Of a stretch of DNA of 8,724 bases, positions 6,335 through 8,724 are shown piece after piece. Both the position numbers and the translations under genes were made by a program. Position 1 is the stretch's first letter. The number at the start of each line of letters is the position of its first letter. The notes beneath the pieces were generated by a model. That model had not been told where the DNA came from, did not search any database, and saw nothing but the letters and a program-made list of their open reading frames with translations. The stretch is taken from the NCBI GenBank assembly GCA_041744375.1, contig JBGTLA010000048.1, forward strand, positions 1-8,724, given 5' to 3'. Source of the stretch: JBGTLA01 sp041744375. Its GTDB lineage: Bacteria > Actinomycetota > Acidimicrobiia > Spongiisociales > ZC4RG35.

Positions 6335-6362
6335 GACAGGATTCAAGCACTAGTGCTAGCTT
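6333..6362 (+). promoter_or_regulatory. predicted promoter of the molybdate operon with a palindromic operator candidate
   Basis: A -10-like TAGCTT (6357-6362) lies seven bases before ATG 6369, and AGGACA (6333-6338) lies 18 bases further upstream as a -35. The spacing from -10 to ATG, and the lack of any Shine-Dalgarno sequence, suggest a leaderless transcript, common in actinobacteria. A perfect 12-bp palindrome AGCACTAGTGCT (6346-6357) fills the end of the spacer and touches the -10. It is well placed for a repressor, most simply the XRE-type regulator encoded next. Seen by eye; binding is inference. Confidence 0.5.
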
Positions 6363-6368
6363 TGTGGC

Positions 6369-7370
6369 ATGCATGAGAGTCGACTACGAAGTTTTCGGGT
6401 TGAGGCTGGGTTGACGCAGGGGGAGTTGGCGGCGCGTGCGGGGGTGAGCCGTCAGTTGGTGGGGGCGGTGGAGGCGGGACGTCATCTGCCACGTGTCGAT
6501 GCGGGTCTGGCATTGGCAGCCGCCCTCGGGGTGGAGGTACGGCGGCTGTTCGGTCCTAGCGGGCCCGCCTCGGATGTGGTGTCCGGATTGTCACCCAAAG
6601 AGGGAACGGCTGTCCGGTTGGGATGGGTGGGGGATCGAGTCGTGACAGCTCCCGCCCGGATCGGGGGCGATGGATGGGATTCCGCCGATGCAGTGGTGGA
6701 GGGCGGTCGGGTGGTTCCGTTCGGAGATGTCAACTCGGGTGCGGTGGTGGCGGGATGCGAACCCGGTTTGGAGACCATGGAGCATCTATTGCGTCATGGT
6801 GGTTCGGGGGCGGTGGCGGTGGCGACGTCGAGTGGTGCCGCCCTCGATGCTCTCGTCGCCGGGAGGGTTCACGCCGCGGTGGTGCACGGCCCGGTTGAGT
6901 CACTGCCGTCCGGCCCGTCGGTTCCGGCGGTGGTTCGGTTTCGGCTGACCGGCTGGCGGGTGGGGTTGGCGATTCCTCCCGACATCGGTTCGTCGTGGTG
7001 GCAGGAGGTGTTGGCCGGCCAGCTCGCAGTGGTGCAGAGGGAGGCTGGCGCCGCGGTGCAGCGATCCTTCGAGGAGGCGGTGGGCGGGTCGACGACGAGG
7101 GGCCCCAGAGTTGGTGGGCATGTGGTGGCGGCCCGGCACGGTATGGCCGCAGAGCTGCCGGCGGTGACCGTCGAGCCGGCGGCTCTGGCCGTGGGTGCGG
7201 GGTTTCACCTCTTGGACCGTCACGAGGCTCAGTTGTGGGTTGGCGAGCAGTGGATGACTGAGCGAGGCGTCGAGCAGGTGATGGACCTCATCGCCAGTTC
7301 ACGGTTCCGGCGCCGGCTGGAGACGGTGGGTGGATACGACCTCGACGGGATCGGGAGCCGAGTCGCATGA
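6369..7370 (+). CDS. molybdate-responsive XRE-type regulator with PBP-like sensor domain
   Basis: 333 residues. An XRE helix-turn-helix occupies about 6-55, with LTQGELAARAGVSRQLVGAVEAGRHLP as the DNA-reading core. A periplasmic-binding-protein-like domain (PBP_like / COG1910 type) covers about 95-325: the GCEPGLETMEHLL strand-helix, HAAVVHGP, FRLTGWRVGLAIP, and a closing SSRFRRRLETVGGYD motif typical of these sensors. This architecture is usually annotated as an XRE-family regulator of molybdate metabolism. It is inferred to bind molybdate or tungstate in the cytoplasm and to control uptake genes. No signal peptide is present, as expected. Its stop overlaps the modA start (ATGA, 7367-7370), so it is co-translated with the transporter and probably autoregulated through the palindrome at 6346-6357. 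No Shine-Dalgarno site precedes ATG 6369. Confidence 0.85.
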   Translation: MHESRLRSFRVEAGLTQGELAARAGVSRQLVGAVEAGRHLPRVDAGLALAAALGVEVRRLFGPSGPASDVVSGLSPKEGTAVRLGWVGDRVVTAPARIGGDGWDSADAVVEGGRVVPFGDVNSGAVVAGCEPGLETMEHLLRHGGSGAVAVATSSGAALDALVAGRVHAAVVHGPVESLPSGPSVPAVVRFRLTGWRVGLAIPPDIGSSWWQEVLAGQLAVVQREAGAAVQRSFEEAVGGSTTRGPRVGGHVVAARHGMAAELPAVTVEPAALAVGAGFHLLDRHEAQLWVGEQWMTERGVEQVMDLIASSRFRRRLETVGGYDLDGIGSRVA

Positions 7371-8176
7371 GACGGCGGATGAGACCGTGGCTGGCGGCGG
7401 TTCTCGTGGTCGGTGCCTGTGCAACGGAGACCGATCCCACCTTCGATGCCCTGACCGGAGAGGCCGCCCTGTTGGTGGCGGGTGCCTCGGATCTGAGACC
7501 TGCCTTTGAAGAGATCGGCGAGTTGTTCACCGCCGAGACCGGTCACGAGGTGATCTTCGATTTCGGGTCGTCCGGTCAGCTTGCGCAGCGCATCATCGAG
7601 GGTGCCCCCGTGGACGTGTACGCCTCCGCCAACGTTTCCTTTGTCGACGAGGTTCTCGATTCTGGGGTCGGCGAACAGAAGTCCAAGGCCGCCTACGCCT
7701 TCGGTCGGATCACCATCTGGTCGGCGGCTGAGGCGTGGGGTGGGTGGATCGGCCTCGACGACTTGGTCGCTGACCCCGACATCGCGTTCCTGGCGATCGC
7801 CAATCCCGAGCACGCCCCCTACGGTTTGGCGGCCAAGGAGGCTCTGGTGTCGGCCGGACTCTGGGAGACGATCGAACCCAAGCTGGTCTACGGGGAGAAC
7901 ATCTCCGACACCCAACGTCTGGCAGACACACGCGACGCCGACGCAGCGATTGTCGCCCTCTCTCTGGCCATCGCCGCCGGCGACCGTGGTGAGTGGGTGT
8001 TGATCGATGAGGCGCTTCACGGGCCTCTGGAACAGGCCCTCGTCGTGGTCACCGATGATCCTGACCGAGTCGAGACGGCGACCGCGTTTGCCGCCTTCGT
8101 CAACGAGGCTGCAGGCCGCGAAGTGATGACCCGCTTCGGGTTCGTCCTGCCCGGCGAAGACGCCGGAGCCGGCTGA
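7367..8176 (+). CDS. modA: molybdate ABC transporter substrate-binding lipoprotein ModA
   Basis: 269 residues. A basic start (MRRRMRPW) and a hydrophobic run end in the lipobox VGAC, so Cys18 is the likely lipidated residue anchoring the protein outside the membrane. The mature part shows the ModA signature: LLVAGASDLRPAFEEI at the N-terminal lobe, FDFGSSGQLAQRI with the oxyanion-binding Ser pair, GAPVDVYASAN, and ANPEHAPYGLAAKEAL in the second lobe. It captures molybdate (possibly tungstate) and hands it to ModB. ATG 7367 has GGGAG at 7353-7357 and overlaps the regulator's stop; ATG 7379 is a less likely internal start. The stop TGA overlaps the modB ATG by one base (TGATG), a tight operon. 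Confidence 0.93.
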   Translation: MRRRMRPWLAAVLVVGACATETDPTFDALTGEAALLVAGASDLRPAFEEIGELFTAETGHEVIFDFGSSGQLAQRIIEGAPVDVYASANVSFVDEVLDSGVGEQKSKAAYAFGRITIWSAAEAWGGWIGLDDLVADPDIAFLAIANPEHAPYGLAAKEALVSAGLWETIEPKLVYGENISDTQRLADTRDADAAIVALSLAIAAGDRGEWVLIDEALHGPLEQALVVVTDDPDRVETATAFAAFVNEAAGREVMTRFGFVLPGEDAGAG

Positions 8177-8724
8177 TGTGGGACCCCTTGCGGCTGTCGC
8201 TGCAGGTCACCGCCTGCGCCACGTTGATCGTGGCCGTGACCGGGATCGGCCTTGGCTACCTCCTGGCTCGACGAGAGTTCCCCGGACGGGGCCTGGTCGA
8301 CGCCATCGCCAGCTCCCCGATCGTCATGCCTCCCACCGTCCTCGGCTATTACCTGTTGGTGGCGGTGGGCCGCAACAGTCCGATCGGCCGTGCCTGGGAG
8401 GCGGTGTTCGGCTCCCCCTTGGTCTTCTCATGGCAGGGAGCAGTGCTGGCAGCATCGGTGGCGTCGTTCCCGTTCTGTCTGCGTTCGGCCCGTGCCGCCA
8501 TCGAGTCGATCGACCGACGTTACGAGGCAGCCGGCCGGGTGATGGGCCTGCCGGCGTGGCGGGTGGCGACACAGATCACCCTGCCTCTGGCCCGGCGTGG
8601 GCTGTTGGCTGGTGTGGCGTTGGCGTTCGCCCGGGCGCTCGGTGACTTCGGGACGACGGTGATGGTGGCGGGCAACATCCCGGGACGGACCCAGACCATG
8701 CCCATCGCTGTCTACGACGCAGTC
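8176..8724 (+). CDS. modB: molybdate ABC transporter permease ModB (3' end outside window)
   Basis: 183 codons from ATG 8176, open to the last base of the window. Residues 1-28 begin MWDPLRLSLQVTACATLIVA and form the first membrane helix. IVMPPTVLGYYLL is the conserved segment typical of ModB/CysT permeases, and YEAAGRVMGLPAWRVATQIT followed by LPLARRGLLAG is the EAA loop that contacts the ATPase. ALGDFGTTVMVAGNIPGRTQTMPIAVY follows, also a ModB signature. It forms the membrane channel for molybdate with ModC, presumably encoded just downstream (or fused). The start overlaps the modA stop by one base. A frame at 8178 in another phase is a shadow of this gene. Confidence 0.93.
   Translation, partial: MWDPLRLSLQVTACATLIVAVTGIGLGYLLARREFPGRGLVDAIASSPIVMPPTVLGYYLLVAVGRNSPIGRAWEAVFGSPLVFSWQGAVLAASVASFPFCLRSARAAIESIDRRYEAAGRVMGLPAWRVATQITLPLARRGLLAGVALAFARALGDFGTTVMVAGNIPGRTQTMPIAVYDAV

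Noticed and set aside
7229..8020. 263-codon minus-strand frame
   Set aside because: Antisense to modA and the end of the regulator; both plus-strand genes have clear family motifs.

Overview
The window looks like chromosomal DNA from a high-GC actinobacterium. The evidence is the strong G/C bias at third codon positions, Tad-pilus, DUF2254 and IS256 sequences of actinobacterial type, two promoters of the Streptomyces sigma-B / mycobacterial sigma-F kind, and a probably leaderless regulator gene. An Acidimicrobiia-like lineage is a guess; nothing seen fixes the genus.

Left part (1-2700) is a mosaic of broken pieces. It holds the 3' end of a DUF2254 membrane-protein gene, a possible major-facilitator scrap, the last ~63 codons of a TadE-like pilus gene, and a TadG-like N-terminus that runs in frame into ~340 residues of an unrelated, less GC-biased protein. 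This ends near an isolated tRNA/tmRNA 3' end (CCA at 2456-2458), which looks like an integration (att) scar. No integrase is present.

Middle part (2685-4940) holds two divergent genes: a PA2169/DUF2383 ferritin-like four-helix protein (minus) and a 67-residue two-helix membrane protein (plus). Each has its own GTTT-N16-GGGTA(T/C) stress-sigma promoter. A 1316-bp IS256-family element sits between the two promoters. It is bounded by ~40-bp imperfect inverted repeats and a perfect 9-bp target duplication. Its transposase is dead: an internal deletion removed the first catalytic Asp, and there is a second frameshift.

Next (4957-5849) is a decayed squalene/phytoene synthase gene with two compensating frameshifts and a lost C-terminus. 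It runs into what may be the C-terminal tail of a MazF/PemK toxin. Roughly 500 bp of low-content DNA follows.

Right part (6333-8724) is intact and functional-looking: a molybdate operon. A one-component XRE-HTH/PBP-like regulator is followed, with stop/start overlaps, by modA (lipoprotein molybdate-binding protein) and modB (permease, running off the window). A perfect 12-bp palindrome lies between the -35 and -10 of the regulator's promoter and is a natural candidate for the regulator's own operator.

I see no CRISPR array, complete RNA gene or clearly new multi-gene system. The most interesting observations are the paired stress promoters flanking the IS, the TadG chimera next to the att-like scar, and the promoter-spacer palindrome of the molybdate regulator.
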